A stretch of 64,000 nucleotides of DNA from Blastomyces gilchristii SLH14081 (lineage: Eukaryota > Ascomycota > Eurotiomycetes > Onygenales > Ajellomycetaceae): assembly GCF_000003855.2 (NCBI RefSeq), contig NW_003101678.1:3220484-3284483 (forward strand). Direction: 5' to 3'. The translations under genes and the position numbers were made by a program. Below are positions 62,867 through 64,000 of the stretch, piece after piece. A model generated the notes under the pieces. That model worked only from the letters and a program-made list of their open reading frames with translations, ran no database searches and was not told where the DNA came from. How positions within the stretch are numbered: position 1 is the first letter of the stretch; the number at the start of each line of letters is the position of its first letter.

Positions 62867-64000
62867 AATTCCTGTCTTAGTTGAGAATAAGAATCTCATA
62901 TTTAATTGATTTAGATCATATGTCTCTTTCAATCTGACTCTGAGACTATTGTATAATGCACAGTGCATTACAATATACTCAGAATTCTTATTTGCATTGC
63001 AGAATGAGCATTCTATTAAATTAAATCTATCATCAAATCTTTGTATATAAGATTTGAAATAGTCATATTCTAGTTTTAGCTGTATTATAGATGAGAATAT
63101 TTTCTTTTTTCATTTAATTGAACAAGATTTTCACTTGAGTTTTATTTCAAATCTTGAATAATGTATACTCTTCTTTTATTTCTGTCAGCTTTTATTTCAC
63201 TTATCTAAACAAGATTCTTTTATTTTTCTCTTTATAAAAGATCAGAACATAATTTTTTGAATAGATCTGCTTAATTTTGAACTCTTTTTTACAGCTGAAT
63301 CAGTCAATTCATTATCATGAATATTCATATGAGCAGGAACTCAGTGTAGATGAATTATCAGCTTTGATATTCTTCTCTTTTGAATTTTTAAAACAGAGTT
63401 TAAGATCAGATCAAGATTCATTTGATCATTATAAATCTGACTATTTCCAAGTCTTTTTAAAGCAGCTTGACTATCAGAGAATATTCATGTCTCTTTCAAA
63501 CTATTTTCTCTTTTATGAGATTTTATTTCAATGAGTTTGAAAGCTTTCACTATTATAAATAGTTCAGCATCAAAGACTTCAAATTCACAGTCTAAATTTC
63601 AGAAATCTGAGATAAAATTGATATTATCTTCAGTATAAGCAATGTCTGTGTCTAATCTATTCAAATTCTCATTTTTGAAGTCATCTGAATAAATCAGAAT
63701 AGAGTCTTCTATATTGATTGTAGAAATTCTCTTCAAATGCTGTTCATATTCTTTCTTCTTAGATAGTTAACTTATTTATAAGTCTATAAGAGATTCAAGC
63801 TGTTCTCTTCATAGAGATATCTTCTCATGATCAACTTTTTTAATATTTAAAGAAGAAAATTGATTTTTAATCAGTGAGCATAGTGTGTATAGTTGAGAAG
63901 ACATTTTCTTTGAAGAATTATTTTCATTTCAATTAAGAAATCTGTTTCAATCCAGTTCATTTCCAGAGTTAATTAATGAAAATGAAGAAGAGACTCTTTC

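Larger units (their letters stand above)
54879..64000 (-). mobile_element. LINE copy E, split by LINE B and running off the window
   Basis: The 3' tail (ATT)n starts at about 54879 inside LINE C. The sequence runs to 55368, is interrupted by LINE B, and resumes at about 62880 with RNase H and upstream ORF2 sequence to the window end. Between 62880 and 64000 it aligns with LINE B 55850-57000 but has more stops (for example GCAGGAACTCAGTG where LINE B has GCAGGAACCCAGTG). The 5' end lies outside the window. Confidence 0.82.

Noticed and set aside
23374..64000. Host genes or CRISPR-like arrays hidden in the AT-rich block
   Set aside because: All recognisable coding traces belong to copia, gypsy or LINE polyproteins, and the repeats are transposon parts with TSDs; no regularly spaced array was seen.

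Overview
The window looks like a filamentous ascomycete (fungal) chromosome. The support is intron-rich genes with short GT..AG introns (69-181 nt) and CTAAC/CTGAC-like branch sites, a complete Ssd1-family gene, a Gle1 gene, fungal-type 3CxxC zinc-finger and GPI-protein genes, and a sharp change at about 23.37 kb into A+T-rich, point-mutated transposon sequence. This combination fits Eurotiomycetes, most likely Onygenales with large AT isochores (Blastomyces-like). The species assignment is inference.

Left part (1-23.37 kb, gene-bearing): a C2H2 plus 3CxxC zinc-finger gene (+, 3.3-4.2 kb); GLE1, the mRNA-export factor (-, 5.7-7.5 kb); SSD1, the RNA-binding RNB-fold pseudonuclease (+, 11.8-16.3 kb), divergent from GLE1 and preceded by a very long pyrimidine-rich leader; a UBE2S-like ubiquitin-conjugating enzyme (-, 17.8-19.7 kb), convergent with SSD1, whose first coding exon is only the ATG and whose protein ends in Leu-Arg-Arg-Leu; and a small secreted, probably GPI-anchored repeat protein (-, 20.8-21.4 kb) whose exons are too short or lack an ATG and are easily missed.

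Right part (23.37-64 kb): no host gene was found. It is two stacks of nested mobile elements whose order can be read from target-site duplications (TSDs). Nest 1: a copia element (23374-42774) carries two tRNA-derived SINEs and a Tad/I-like LINE (28541-41969, 11-bp TSD), and the LINE carries a gypsy element in its 5' UTR (29023-34774, 5-bp TSD). Nest 2: a LINE copy (from 43941) carries a hAT-like MITE (8-bp TSD), which carries a gypsy element (45440-53680), which in turn carries a second copy of the same MITE and a third SINE. The same LINE copy was later hit by another LINE, and that one by the youngest LINE (55369-62866, 13-bp TSD). An assembly gap lies at 62072-62239.

The element interiors show massive C-to-T/G-to-A mutation. 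CpG and CpC/GpG are almost absent while CpA is common, so many conserved Trp codons have become TGA. The outer edges of the LTR elements, the MITE ends, the SINE heads and the LINE 5' UTRs are spared. The most interesting points are this edge-sparing pattern, the SINE/LINE shared 3' tail, the LRRL-tailed fungal E2 with KEN motifs, and a frame disruption in the conserved N-terminal motif of SSD1.
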